DNA from: Arthrobacter pascens
GTDB taxonomy: Bacteria; Actinomycetota; Actinomycetes; Actinomycetales; Micrococcaceae
Reading direction: 5' to 3'
DNA length: 64,000 nt
NCBI RefSeq assembly: GCF_030816475.1
Contig: NZ_JAUSXF010000001.1
Span: forward strand, 3,844,001 to 3,908,000
Under the pieces are notes generated by a model that was not told where the DNA came from, did no database searches, and saw only the letters and a program-made list of their open reading frames with translations. Shown piece after piece: positions 8,143 through 16,450 of the stretch; the first letter of the stretch is position 1; every line of letters starts with the position of its first letter. The position numbers and the translations under genes are program-made.

Positions 8143-8406
8143 TGAGTAGCACGCGCGCGTGCCACAGGCGTTTAGTGTCAGTCAAATGTTGCAAGGCAAA
8201 TCCCGTTTAGTGAGAAGGTTCACGTCCGGGCATCCGCGGAAAGGTGTTCCTACAATCGAGTACTCCAATGGTGACTTAGGCTCTTAAGCGTCTGCCCGGA
8301 TTGGGCTCGCCCTGGGAGGCCTGCACTCAGGAATCTTCAGCAGGGAGCCCTGGTTATTTTCGGGCCGCACCACCAGATCAACGGCACCTCCCGAAAGGCG
8401 GCAAAC

Positions 8407-8838
8407 ATGGTAACTGGATCAGCCTCGTTGCCGCGGGTCGAAGGCGACGACCTCGAGTGGGAGGGCCAGCTGCAGACCTGGAACGACGAACCATTCACGG
8501 GCATCGAAGTGTGGCGCTTTCCGAGTGGCGCCATCGAGAGCGAAACGACGTACAGGGATGGCCTCAGCGACGGCCTGTCCCGCAGCTGGGACGAGCAAGG
8601 CCGATTGCGTTCGCAGTTCACCTGCCGCCTTGGCGCCATGCACGGCAATTGCAGGAAGTGGCATGCCAACGGCCAGCTCGCCGTGGACGGGAACTATGAA
8701 TGGGGCGTCCGTATCAATGAGAGGGAGTACAACGAGCACGGGGCGCTGATTAGCGAGTTCGCCCTGGATCCGGCGGATCCCAGCTCGCAGTTCGGTATCC
8801 TGCTCAAGTTCAGGGAAGCCTACGACAAGTACCTGTAG
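8407..8838 (+). CDS. MORN-repeat-variant (YwqK-like) protein
   Basis: 143-residue soluble protein with MORN_2-type repeats: phrases such as PSGAIESETTYRDGLSDGLS, WDEQGRLRSQFT and WHANGQLAVDGNY follow the G-x(5)-Y/F-x-N/D-G pattern. Similar proteins are annotated as YwqK-family antitoxins, but no toxin gene is adjacent and the role here is unknown. The start ATG at 8407 has only a weak upstream AAAGGCGG. It is followed by a strong terminator, so it is probably a single-gene transcript. Confidence 0.7.
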   Translation: MVTGSASLPRVEGDDLEWEGQLQTWNDEPFTGIEVWRFPSGAIESETTYRDGLSDGLSRSWDEQGRLRSQFTCRLGAMHGNCRKWHANGQLAVDGNYEWGVRINEREYNEHGALISEFALDPADPSSQFGILLKFREAYDKYL

Positions 8839-8847
8839 GTCACGGAA

Positions 8848-8905
8848 CCCCGCCGGGTGGACTTTTCCCCCTCGGCTTCCACGGGGAAAAGTCCATAAGG
8901 CGGGG
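8848..8905 (+). terminator. Strong intrinsic terminator
   Basis: An outer stem CCCCGCC (8848-8854) / GGCGGGG (8899-8905) encloses an inner perfect 12-bp stem GGACTTTTCCCC (8859-8870) / GGGGAAAAGTCC (8883-8894). It lies just after the MORN-like gene and faces the leftward tRNA genes, so it may end transcripts from both sides. Confidence 0.75.
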
Positions 8906-8989
8906 AAAAGGTCGCACGGCAGAAGCCAGCCGGGGTTAGACGCGGTTAAAGAAGAAAAGCACCAGCTCCGAAGAGCTGATGCTTCCCAG

Positions 8990-9065
8990 TGGTGGCTCCG
9001 ACCGGCGTCGATCCGGTGACCTTTCGATTTTCAGTCGAACGCTCTACCAACTGAGCTACAGAGCC
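8990..9065 (-). tRNA. tRNA-Phe (GAA)
   Basis: Full cloverleaf on the minus strand: acceptor GGCTCTG/CGGAGCC, D-arm AGCTCAGTTGGTAGAGC, anticodon loop CTGAAAA with GAA, T-arm CCGGATCGACGCCGG, discriminator A. The 3' CCA is encoded (8990-8992). It is the last of three leftward tRNAs. Confidence 0.97.
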
Positions 9066-9113
9066 TAGGTGACTAGTCACCATGACGGCCGGAATTCCTT
9101 CCGGCAATCAGAG

Positions 9114-9187
9114 CGACCCTGACGGGACTTGAACCCGCGACCTCCGCCGTGACAGGGCGGCGCGCTAACCAACTGCGCTACAGGGCC
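9114..9187 (-). tRNA. tRNA-Asp (GTC)
   Basis: Cloverleaf on the minus strand with acceptor GGCCCTG/CAGGGTC, anticodon stem CCGCC/GGCGG, loop CTGTCAC giving GTC, T-loop GGTTCAAGTCC and discriminator G. CCA is not encoded. Confidence 0.97.
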
Positions 9188-9278
9188 TTGCTTTTCTTGC
9201 TTCGCGGTATCGCTACCGCATTTTTTCAAGGCCTCCAGCCTACCAGACATTTACAGCCTGCCTGACCAGTTCCTTGCG

Positions 9279-9351
9279 TACCCCCAACGGGATTCGAACC
9301 CGTGCCGCCGCCGTGAAAGGGCGGTGTCCTAGGCCGCTAGACGATGGGGGC
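9279..9351 (-). tRNA. tRNA-Glu (TTC)
   Basis: Cloverleaf on the minus strand with acceptor GCCCCCA/TGGGGGT, anticodon stem CCGCC/GGCGG, loop CTTTCAC giving TTC, T-loop GGTTCGAATCC and discriminator A. CCA is not encoded. Glu-Asp-Phe in this order is a familiar actinobacterial cluster. Confidence 0.97.
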
Positions 9352-9484
9352 CAGAACCCGTTCGGAACAAAATAAAAAGGCTTCGAGCCGAGGCTCTCAG
9401 TCTTTGTCCTTTTGCTGTTTCTCCGAACTGGACTCTAAAACTATAGGGCTTCGTCAGGAATTATCCAAAATCGGCCGGCACCCC

Positions 9485-10567
9485 ATGAACAAACCAGCGG
9501 GAAGCGGCGAAGATGGACAGATGGATGCCGCTGACGCTCTCAACGAGATTGCTTACTGGCTGGAACGCGGACGCGCGGCCACTTTTAAGGTCCAGGCCTT
9601 CCGGAAAGCCGCGGACATCATCAGCCGGATGGACCCTGGCGAAGTTGAGGCGAGGGCCCGGGACGGCCGGCTCAAAAGCATGAAGGGCATCGGGGACAGA
9701 ACCTACCAGGTGATCCGCCAGGCAGTGGACGGCGCCGTCCCTGACTACCTCGAAGACCTCCGCCAGCGCAACGCCGGGCCGCTCGCTGAAGGCGCCGGCG
9801 GAGAGCTCCACGCAGCACTCCGCGGCGACCTTCACAGCCACAGCGACTGGTCCGATGGCGGCTCCCCCATATCCCTGATGGCCGGCACTGCCCGCCTCCT
9901 GGGGCACGAGTACCTTGCCCTGACAGACCACTCGCCAAACCTGAAAATCGCCAACGGGCTCAGCGCGGAGCGGCTGACCGAACAGCTCGGGGTGGTGGCG
10001 GCCATGAATTCGGACGCTCCACACGCCGCCGGGACGGCGAACGGCAAGGCCTTCCGGCTGCTGACCGGCATCGAGGTGGACATCCTGGAGACCGGTGAGC
10101 TGGATCAGGAGCCGGAGCTGCTGGACCGGCTGGACATCGTGGTGGCCAGCGTCCATTCCAAGCTCCGCTCGGACCGGGCGACCATGACCGAGCGGATGCT
10201 GAAGGGTATCCGCGATCCGCACACGAACGTGCTGGGCCACTGCACCGGCCGACTCGTTGAGGGATCGCGCGGGACCCGTCCGCCGTCGGAATTTGATGCC
10301 AGGAGAGTGTTTGAAGCATGCGCCGAACACAATGTGGCCGTGGAGATCAACTCCAGGCCGGAGCGGCAGGATCCGCCCGACGAGCTGATCCGGCTGGCCC
10401 TCGACGCCGGCTGCCTGTTCTCGATCGACAGCGATGCCCACGCGCCAGGTCAGCTGGACTTTCTGCAGTACGGTGCAGAGCGGGCAACCCTGAACAACGT
10501 TCCCGCCGAGCGCATTGTTACCACCTGGCCGCTGGCGAAGCTCCTGGACTGGTCTTCAGGCAGCTAA
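9485..10567 (+). CDS. PHP-domain phosphoesterase with N-terminal helix-hairpin-helix (PolX-like, no polymerase core)
   Basis: About 360 residues. The N terminus (about residues 13-90) is the HhH domain seen in X-family DNA polymerases, with YWLERGRAATFKVQAFRKAA and LKSMKGIGDRTYQVI. The rest is a PHP metal-dependent phosphoesterase: DLHSHSDWSDGG, ALTDHSPNLKIANGL, GIEVDIL, VASVHSKL and the late IDSDAHAPGQL. The catalytic nucleotidyltransferase part of PolX is missing. It probably hydrolyses phosphoesters on DNA ends or small molecules; the substrate is unknown. The start is uncertain: 9485 is chosen, with 9521 as an alternative; a still longer frame would run into the tRNA-Glu gene on the other strand. 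Neither start has a strong ribosome site. Confidence 0.82.
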   Translation: MNKPAGSGEDGQMDAADALNEIAYWLERGRAATFKVQAFRKAADIISRMDPGEVEARARDGRLKSMKGIGDRTYQVIRQAVDGAVPDYLEDLRQRNAGPLAEGAGGELHAALRGDLHSHSDWSDGGSPISLMAGTARLLGHEYLALTDHSPNLKIANGLSAERLTEQLGVVAAMNSDAPHAAGTANGKAFRLLTGIEVDILETGELDQEPELLDRLDIVVASVHSKLRSDRATMTERMLKGIRDPHTNVLGHCTGRLVEGSRGTRPPSEFDARRVFEACAEHNVAVEINSRPERQDPPDELIRLALDAGCLFSIDSDAHAPGQLDFLQYGAERATLNNVPAERIVTTWPLAKLLDWSSGS

Positions 10568-10679
10568 CCGGGCCCTCCGGAGCCACATTAGGTCGCACCG
10601 GCCAGCTTTGGCAGGAACTCGACTAGACGTGGCCGATTTCCGCCAGCCACGCAAGCCGGACCCGGACTAGATTGGCTGC

Positions 10680-11654
10680 ATGGCACGCACCCCCACACAG
10701 TCCAAAGAGTCAGCAGCCGTCATTCCGGCAGGCCGCAGCGTCAACGTTCCGGGGCTTGTGGCCGTGGTGGTCACCGTGGTGCTCTGGGCTTCGGCCTTCG
10801 TGGGCATCCGGGCCATCGGCCCCACCTTCTCCCCCGGTTCCCTGACGCTGGGCAGGCTCGCGGTTGCCGCCGTCGTGCTCGGCGCCCTGGTGCTGCCGCA
10901 GCTGCGTAAGAGCAGGATCCTGCCGCAGGGCCGCGAATGGTGGCCCATCCTGGCTTACGGGGTGATGTGGTTCGGTGGATACAACGTGGCCTTGAACGCC
11001 GCGGAGCACCTGCTGGACGCCGGAACCAGCGCGATGCTGATCAACGTCGCGCCGATCCTCGTTGCCGCCATGGCAGGGATCTTCCTCAAGGAGGGATTCC
11101 CGCGCTGGCTGATCATCGGCAGCCTGGTGGCGTTCGGCGGCGTCGCTTTGATAGCGCTGGGTCCGGGTGCCGGCTCGGGTCCCGGTTCAGGGCAACGTCC
11201 GACGGCGGATGTGGCGGGAGTGCTGCTCTGCCTCCTTGCCGCCGTGCTTGCCGCTGTCAGCGTCATCATCCAGAAGCCTGTCCTGCGGAAATTTCCTGCC
11301 GGGCAGGCCACCTGGTTCGGCATCATGGTGGGGGCTCTCTGCTGCCTGCCGTTTACCGGCCAACTGGTGTCCGAACTGCAGGTCGCCCCGCTGCCGGCAA
11401 CCCTGGGCCTCGCCTACCTCGGTGTTTTCCCCACTGCCATCGCTTTCACGACGTGGGCCTATGCACTGTCCCTGATTGATGCCGGCAAGCTTGCGGCGAC
11501 CACTTATCTAGTGCCGGGTACTACCATCCTGATCTCATGGCTGGTCCTGAGCGAGGTTCCCACCACCTGGGGGCTCGTGGGAGGAGCCGTCTGCCTGGTA
11601 GGCGTGGGCCTCACCAGGCGCCGGCCCAGGGAGCGGGGAACCCGTCACGTCTAA
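10680..11654 (+). CDS. EamA/DMT-family exporter
   Basis: 324-residue inner-membrane transporter with ten hydrophobic segments in two EamA repeats. Typical parts are ALWASAFVGIRAIGPT-like TM1 (WASAFVGIRA), the LINVAPILVAAMAGIFLKE segment ending repeat 1, and VPGTTILISWLVLSEVPTTW near the end of repeat 2. A Gly/Ser/Pro linker near residue 163 separates the halves. Substrates in this superfamily are small metabolites such as amino acids or purines, usually exported; the specific substrate cannot be told. A short gap of 48 bp separates it from the next rightward gene. Confidence 0.88.
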   Translation: MARTPTQSKESAAVIPAGRSVNVPGLVAVVVTVVLWASAFVGIRAIGPTFSPGSLTLGRLAVAAVVLGALVLPQLRKSRILPQGREWWPILAYGVMWFGGYNVALNAAEHLLDAGTSAMLINVAPILVAAMAGIFLKEGFPRWLIIGSLVAFGGVALIALGPGAGSGPGSGQRPTADVAGVLLCLLAAVLAAVSVIIQKPVLRKFPAGQATWFGIMVGALCCLPFTGQLVSELQVAPLPATLGLAYLGVFPTAIAFTTWAYALSLIDAGKLAATTYLVPGTTILISWLVLSEVPTTWGLVGGAVCLVGVGLTRRRPRERGTRHV

Positions 11655-11702
11655 ACGACTTCACCGGCCCCGATGTTCCTGGTTCCCGCTAGAGTCAGGG
11701 AT

Positions 11703-12146
11703 ATGCCCGCCAATCTGCCGCCCGGACTGCCCATCATCCCCGATGGTTCACGGGGTGATGGTCCACAGGATCCCGACGGGTTTGACATGTCCGCTGACGA
11801 CTTCGAGTCTGCTGTTACTGCCGCGTTGAACCGGATTCCGGCCAAGATTGCCGGCGCCATGGTCAACGTCGCCGTGTTCGTTGAGGACGATTATGTTCCG
11901 GGACCTGACGAGGACCCGGACACTGTGTTGCTGGGGCTTTACGAGGGCGTGCCGCTGACCGACAGGGACTCCTGGTGGGACGCCGGATCGCTCCCGGACC
12001 GCATCACCATCTTCCGCCGGCCCATCCTGGAGATCTGCGCTTCCCGCGACGAGGTGATCGAGGAAGTGGCCGTGACGGTAATCCATGAGGTGGCGCACCA
12101 CTTCGGCATCGGGGACGAGCGGCTGCATGAGCTCGGGTGGGATTAG
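11703..12146 (+). CDS. Minimal zinc metallopeptidase (zincin, MMP-like domain)
   Basis: 147 residues of the small metallopeptidase family found in actinobacteria. The zinc-binding motif is HEVAHHFGI (HExxHxxG/H type) near the C terminus, and VNVAVFVEDDY sits in the first half, as usual for these proteins. Start 11703 (MPANLPPG) follows AGGGAT; a second ATG at 11787 (MSADDFES) would give the more usual family length. It is soluble, with no signal peptide, and its substrate is unknown. The 3' end lies 10 bp before the CDF exporter start, so the two may be co-transcribed. Confidence 0.85.
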   Translation: MPANLPPGLPIIPDGSRGDGPQDPDGFDMSADDFESAVTAALNRIPAKIAGAMVNVAVFVEDDYVPGPDEDPDTVLLGLYEGVPLTDRDSWWDAGSLPDRITIFRRPILEICASRDEVIEEVAVTVIHEVAHHFGIGDERLHELGWD

Positions 12147-12156
12147 CCTTGTAGGC

Positions 12157-13077
12157 ATGGGACACGACCACAGCCACACCCACGGGATCACGGCAACCGG
12201 CCGCCACCGTAAGCGGCTCACCGCCGTCCTGTCCATCACCCTGGCAGTGGTGGTGGTCCAGGTGGTGGGCGCGCTCCTCTCCGGTTCGCTTGCCCTGCTG
12301 GCGGATGCAGGCCATATGCTCTCTGACGCCGCCGGCGTGACCATCGCCCTCCTGGCTTCGTGGATCGCTGGCCGGCCGGCCAGCGACCTGCGGACGTACG
12401 GCTACCAGCGCGCCGAGGTGCTGGCAGCGCTGGCCAACGCGCTGATCCTCATCGTGATCTCGGTGGTGATCTTCACAGAGGCAATCAGGCGCATCGGGTC
12501 TGCCCCCGAAGTCCAGACGAACATCATGCTTTTTGCCGCGATCCTGGGGGCTGTGGCGAACCTGGTGTCCCTGCTGATCCTGCATGGCGCACATGAGGAC
12601 AGCCTGAATGTCCGCGGCGCCTACCTCGAAGTGCTCGGCGACCTGCTCGGCTCCTTCGCGGTCATCATCGCGGCTGTGGTTATCCTCATGACCGGGTACC
12701 AGGCCGCTGACACCATTGCATCCGTCCTGATAGCCCTGATGATCCTGCCACGGGCATGGAGCCTGCTGCGTGACGTGGTGGACGTTCTGCTTGAGGCCAG
12801 CCCGAAAGGGGTGGAGGTGCAGATGATCCGCGAACACATCCTCTCCGTAGACGGAGTGGTGGACGTCCACGACATCCATATCTGGACCATCACCTCCGGA
12901 GTGCCCGTGTTTTCCGCGCACGTGGTGGTGGAGGACGGAGTCCTCAACGCCCGCGGCACTGACCAGGTGCTGGATAAACTCACCACCTGCCTCGGATCGC
13001 ACTTCGACACCGAACACTGCACTTTCCAGCTGGAGCCAGCCAGCCATTCCGAGCACGAGTCCCGCCAGCACGCGTAG
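12157..13077 (+). CDS. Cation diffusion facilitator (Zn/Co/Cd exporter)
   Basis: 306-residue CDF-family metal/proton antiporter of the inner membrane. The His-rich N terminus GHDHSHTHG is followed by six membrane helices; TM2 carries ALLADAGHMLSDAAG and TM5 YLEVLGDLLGSFAV with the HxxxD/DxxxD-type metal-binding residues. The C-terminal cytoplasmic domain (VVDVHDIHIWTITSG, VFSAHVVVE) is the metal-sensing dimer domain. The start at 12157 follows TTGTAGGC; an extension to 12085 overlaps the upstream protease gene and is rejected. It likely protects against zinc, cobalt or cadmium. Confidence 0.93.
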   Translation: MGHDHSHTHGITATGRHRKRLTAVLSITLAVVVVQVVGALLSGSLALLADAGHMLSDAAGVTIALLASWIAGRPASDLRTYGYQRAEVLAALANALILIVISVVIFTEAIRRIGSAPEVQTNIMLFAAILGAVANLVSLLILHGAHEDSLNVRGAYLEVLGDLLGSFAVIIAAVVILMTGYQAADTIASVLIALMILPRAWSLLRDVVDVLLEASPKGVEVQMIREHILSVDGVVDVHDIHIWTITSGVPVFSAHVVVEDGVLNARGTDQVLDKLTTCLGSHFDTEHCTFQLEPASHSEHESRQHA

Positions 13078-13165
13078 CAGCAAGTCCGGGGAACGCGGGT
13101 CTGCCGGAGGGCAGGAGTGCCGACACGCCGGGCCAAATCCGCCCCAAATCCCATATTTGTTGTTT

Positions 13166-13187
13166 ATGTTATTGATGTGACTCCTGT
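13166..13187. promoter_or_regulatory. Element shared with 52347-52371: TGTGAC direct-repeat region
   Basis: The 17 bases ATGTTATTGATGTGACT occur identically at 13166-13182 and 52347-52363, in each case some 120-140 bp upstream of a start codon. They are followed by a second, here degenerate, TGTGAC-like unit (TGTGACTCCTGTTGCC). The reverse complement GTCACA-N3-GTCACA at the second locus resembles direct-repeat sites proposed for the MtrA response regulator, which controls NlpC/P60-type wall hydrolases in other actinobacteria. Confidence 0.4.
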
Positions 13188-13306
13188 TGCCAAAGTGCAA
13201 GGGGTCACGTAGCCTCGGACCTGCTGGGCGATCAGCAGAGGGGCGTCTTTCTGCCGCACACCACATCCTCGCTCCCCCGGCCTGACGACGTTGCGAGGTT
13301 CTGCGA

Positions 13307-14716
13307 ATGGGATTGACCCGATCCGGCCGGAAGGCCGCCGTACTATGCGCCGCCGTCGTACTTTTCGGGACCCTCCCCTTGCCCGCCCAGGCGGCCCCGG
13401 CGCCTGCCATCCAGCGGCCGGCCTCCCCTGACATGCCTTCCCCCGATGACATCGCGGCAGCAAAATCCAATGAAAGCGCGACGGCGAACGAGGTCACGTC
13501 CATCGAAGCCATCCTGGCGGATGCAGCGAGCGCGCAGGAGACGACTTTTGCCCTTGCCCTGAAGGCCAACAACTCCTACGGCGACGCCCTGGTGGAACTG
13601 CAGTCGCGACAGTCGGCGGCAGCTGTCGCCACGGCAAAGGCGAAGGCTGCGGGAGCGGAGCAGGACAGGACCCGGCAGCAGGTCGGCCAGCTCGCCGGGG
13701 ATCTGTACCGCAACGGCGGCATGAACCCGGCCCTCAGCACGTTCATGAGCGGCGGGGGAGAAATCCTGTCGCAGGCTGCAACCCTGGAGGCTATTTCGGC
13801 CAGCCGCAGCCGCGCTTTCACATCGGCTGAAACAGCAGCCGCTGAGGCGCGCTCCCTGACAGCCGCGGCCGAGGACGCGAACCGGGCCGCGGCTGATGCG
13901 GCAGCGAATGCGGAAGCCCGCAAGACTGAGGCCGAACAGGCCAACGCTGCACAGGTCAAGGCAGTGGCTGATGCCAAGGCCCAACGAACAGTCCTGGTGG
14001 ACCAGCTGGCGCAGCTCCGGAACACGACGGTCGCGCTGGAGTCAGCGCGCGTTGATGCCCTCGACCGGCAGCGCGAGGAAGCCCGGCTGGCTTCCCTCAC
14101 GGCGGCAGCGGACGATGTCGCGGCAGGACAGGCGGCTGGCCCTGGTGGAGGAAGTCCGGCCCCTGCGCCTGTGGCTCCCGCTCCGCCGGCTCCTGCCCCG
14201 GCGCCCGCCGCACCGGCTCCTGCTCCCGCTCCGCCGGCTCCTGCCCCGGCGCCCGCCGCGCCGGCTCCTGCTCCCGCTCCTGCCCCGGCACCAGTGTCTC
14301 CAGCTCCTGGTCCGGCACCCGTGCTTCCGGCGCCGGCGCCGGGCGGGACCAATGAGACCGCCATTTCGGTCGCCCTGAGCAAAACCGGCGCACCGTACTT
14401 CTACCAGTACGGCGGCACCGGACCGTACGGTTTTGACTGCTCCGGACTGGTACAGACGGCATTCGCCGCAGCGGGCAAATACCTTCCCCGCACTGCGTCC
14501 CAGCAGTACGCCGCCGCCCCTGTACATGTGCCACTCTCGCAGGCGCAGCGCGGCGACCTGCTGGTATGGGGCTCGGCGCCGGACTTCTACCACGTGGCGA
14601 TCTATCTCGGCAGCGGCCAGGTGGTCCAGGCGCTGAATCCGGAGGAAGGCATCGAGGTCACCCAGCTGAGCCGGATGGCCGGGATGCAGCTGTACCCGTA
14701 CGTGGCACGCTATTAG
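13307..14716 (+). CDS. Secreted NlpC/P60 peptidoglycan endopeptidase
   Basis: 469-residue RipA-like cell-wall hydrolase. An N-terminal signal peptide (MGLTRSGRKAAVLCAAVVLF to PAQA-AP) is followed by a long Ala-rich coiled coil (about residues 45-270), a Pro-Ala linker (about 280-345) built from 16-residue repeats, and a C-terminal NlpC/P60 domain with the catalytic Cys378 in YGFDCSGLVQ and His429 in DFYHVAIYLG. It should cut stem peptides of peptidoglycan; the coiled coil is typical of an inhibitory or septum-targeting part. The gene has a long 5' leader with the element at 13166. The flavoprotein gene follows after 50 bp. Confidence 0.92.
   Translation: MGLTRSGRKAAVLCAAVVLFGTLPLPAQAAPAPAIQRPASPDMPSPDDIAAAKSNESATANEVTSIEAILADAASAQETTFALALKANNSYGDALVELQSRQSAAAVATAKAKAAGAEQDRTRQQVGQLAGDLYRNGGMNPALSTFMSGGGEILSQAATLEAISASRSRAFTSAETAAAEARSLTAAAEDANRAAADAAANAEARKTEAEQANAAQVKAVADAKAQRTVLVDQLAQLRNTTVALESARVDALDRQREEARLASLTAAADDVAAGQAAGPGGGSPAPAPVAPAPPAPAPAPAAPAPAPAPPAPAPAPAAPAPAPAPAPAPVSPAPGPAPVLPAPAPGGTNETAISVALSKTGAPYFYQYGGTGPYGFDCSGLVQTAFAAAGKYLPRTASQQYAAAPVHVPLSQAQRGDLLVWGSAPDFYHVAIYLGSGQVVQALNPEEGIEVTQLSRMAGMQLYPYVARY
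14174..14290 (+). repeat. 48-bp coding tandem repeat (Pro-Ala linker)
   Basis: A 48-bp unit beginning GCTCCCGCTCCGCCGGCTCC repeats at 14174 and 14222, with a partial third copy from 14270. It encodes 16-residue Ala/Pro units in the linker of the NlpC/P60 protein. Copies differ by one base, so length change by recombination is likely. Confidence 0.85.
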
Positions 14717-14766
14717 CGGGCCCTGCGTCAGCAGTACCGGCCGGGTTGAAGAGGAGGCGGATTGGC

Positions 14767-16443
14767 GTGGACGCTGATGTCATCATCGTCGGAGGCGGCC
14801 TCGCAGGCCTGGTGGCATCCAATGAGCTGGTCCGGGCAGGCAAACGGGTCGCGATCCTGGACCAGGAGAATCCGGCCAACCTTGGCGGCCAGGCCTTCTG
14901 GTCATTCGGCGGCCTCTTCATGGTCGACACCCCGATGCAGCGACGCTTCGGAGTCAGGGATTCCTTTGATCTCGCCTGGCAGGACTGGCAGGGCAGCGCC
15001 GGATGGGACCGCCTGACAGGACATCTGCCCGACGACGAGTGGGCGCAGAAGTGGGGCCGCGCCTATGTTGAATTCGCCGCCGGTGAGAAGCGGCCATGGC
15101 TGCAGGAGCAAGGCGTCAGGTTCACCCCGCTCGTCGGCTGGGCCGAGCGCGGGGACGGCCGGGCCGGCGGCCACGGCAACTCCGTACCCCGCTTCCACGT
15201 CCCCTGGGGAACAGGTACGGGAATCTCCGAACCGTTTGCCGACAAAGCCCGTGCGGCGGCAGCAGAGGGGCGCGTTACCTTCCACTTCCGCCATCAGGTG
15301 GACGGCCTCACCTTCACCGGCAACACGGTCACCGGCGTGCACGGGACAATACTCGCACCAGACTCCGCGGCGCGGGGAGTCACGTCAAACCGTGACAAGG
15401 CAGGCGAATTCGAACTAACCGCACAGGCGGTAATCATCGCGACAGGCGGAATTGGCGGCAATCATGACCAGGTACGCAAATGGTGGCCCGAGCGCCTGGG
15501 AACTCCGCCGGCAACCATGATCACGGGGGTACCCAAACACGTCGACGGGCGGATGCTCGACATCGCTGATGATGCCGGCGTACGGCTGGTCAACCGCGAC
15601 AGGATGTGGCACTACACCGAAGGGATTCGGAACTGGAACCCGATCTGGCCCTACCACGCCATCCGGATCCTGCCCGGGCCCTCGTCCTTGTGGTTCGATG
15701 CACTGGGGCGTCGACTTCCCGCGCCCGGATTTCCCGGATACGACACATTGGGCACGCTGAAACTGCTGCGCGCCACTCCGGACATCGCGCAATACGACTA
15801 CTCCTGGTTCATCCTCACGCAGAAGATCATCGAGCGGGAATTCGCCCTCTCCGGATCGGAGCAGAACCCTGACATCACCAACCGGGACTTCAGGCTCATG
15901 CTGGGGAGCCGCCTTGGTCACGGCGCACCACCGCCTGTCGAAGCGTTCAAAACGAAAGGGCCGGACTTCGTCGTCGCAGCGAACCTCCGGGACCTCGTCG
16001 CGGGGATGAACCGTCTCACTGCTGAGCGGCTGCTGGATTATGGGCAGATCGAACGCCAGATCCTGCAACGGGACGCGGAAGTGACAAATCCGTACTCCAA
16101 GGACGTCCAGGTGATGGGCATCTCCAACAGCCGCCGTTACCTGGGCGACAGGTTGTTCCGGACCGCCAAGGCGCACAAAATCCTGGACCCGGCGGCCGGC
16201 CCCCTGATCGCCGTGAAGCTGCACATCGTGACCCGCAAGACCCTCGGCGGAATCCAGACCGACCTCGCCGGGCAGGCGTTCGCCAAGGACGGCAGCCTCA
16301 TCCCGGGCCTCTATGCCGTGGGCGAAGCCGCCGGCTTTGGTGGAGGCGGGGCGCACGGCTACAACGCACTGGAGGGCACATTCCTCGGCGGCTGCATCTT
16401 CACGGGCCGCACGGCGGGACGCTCCCTGGCCCGGCAGCTCTGA
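14767..16443 (+). CDS. FAD-binding dehydrogenase (KsdD/fumarate-reductase-like)
   Basis: 558-residue flavoprotein. The GTG start at 14767 follows GAGGAGG; the open frame upstream overlaps the NlpC/P60 gene and is rejected. The N terminus has the FAD Rossmann motif VIIVGGGLAGLVASNELVRA, and the C terminus closes the FAD site with GLYAVGEAAGFGGGGAHGYN and LEGTFLGGCIFTGR. The family resembles 3-ketosteroid dehydrogenases and fumarate-reductase flavoproteins, and genomes carry it as a generic FAD-binding dehydrogenase. The substrate is unknown, and no steroid genes are nearby. Convergent with the ABC permease gene, 7 bp apart. Confidence 0.88.
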   Translation: MDADVIIVGGGLAGLVASNELVRAGKRVAILDQENPANLGGQAFWSFGGLFMVDTPMQRRFGVRDSFDLAWQDWQGSAGWDRLTGHLPDDEWAQKWGRAYVEFAAGEKRPWLQEQGVRFTPLVGWAERGDGRAGGHGNSVPRFHVPWGTGTGISEPFADKARAAAAEGRVTFHFRHQVDGLTFTGNTVTGVHGTILAPDSAARGVTSNRDKAGEFELTAQAVIIATGGIGGNHDQVRKWWPERLGTPPATMITGVPKHVDGRMLDIADDAGVRLVNRDRMWHYTEGIRNWNPIWPYHAIRILPGPSSLWFDALGRRLPAPGFPGYDTLGTLKLLRATPDIAQYDYSWFILTQKIIEREFALSGSEQNPDITNRDFRLMLGSRLGHGAPPPVEAFKTKGPDFVVAANLRDLVAGMNRLTAERLLDYGQIERQILQRDAEVTNPYSKDVQVMGISNSRRYLGDRLFRTAKAHKILDPAAGPLIAVKLHIVTRKTLGGIQTDLAGQAFAKDGSLIPGLYAVGEAAGFGGGGAHGYNALEGTFLGGCIFTGRTAGRSLARQL

Positions 16444-16450
16444 AGGCGGC

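Noticed and set aside
13078..13306. A cyclic-di-AMP riboswitch upstream of the NlpC/P60 gene
   Set aside because: The gene class often carries one, but the conserved core of that riboswitch could not be found in this leader.
12004..13572. Long open frame of over 500 codons on the minus strand opposite the CDF exporter
   Set aside because: The plus strand encodes a complete, recognisable CDF protein. The minus frame lacks a ribosome site and any known domain, and its composition is that of a GC-rich mirror frame.
14174..14330. Non-coding satellite repeat
   Set aside because: The repeats stay in frame and encode the Pro-Ala linker of the wall hydrolase.
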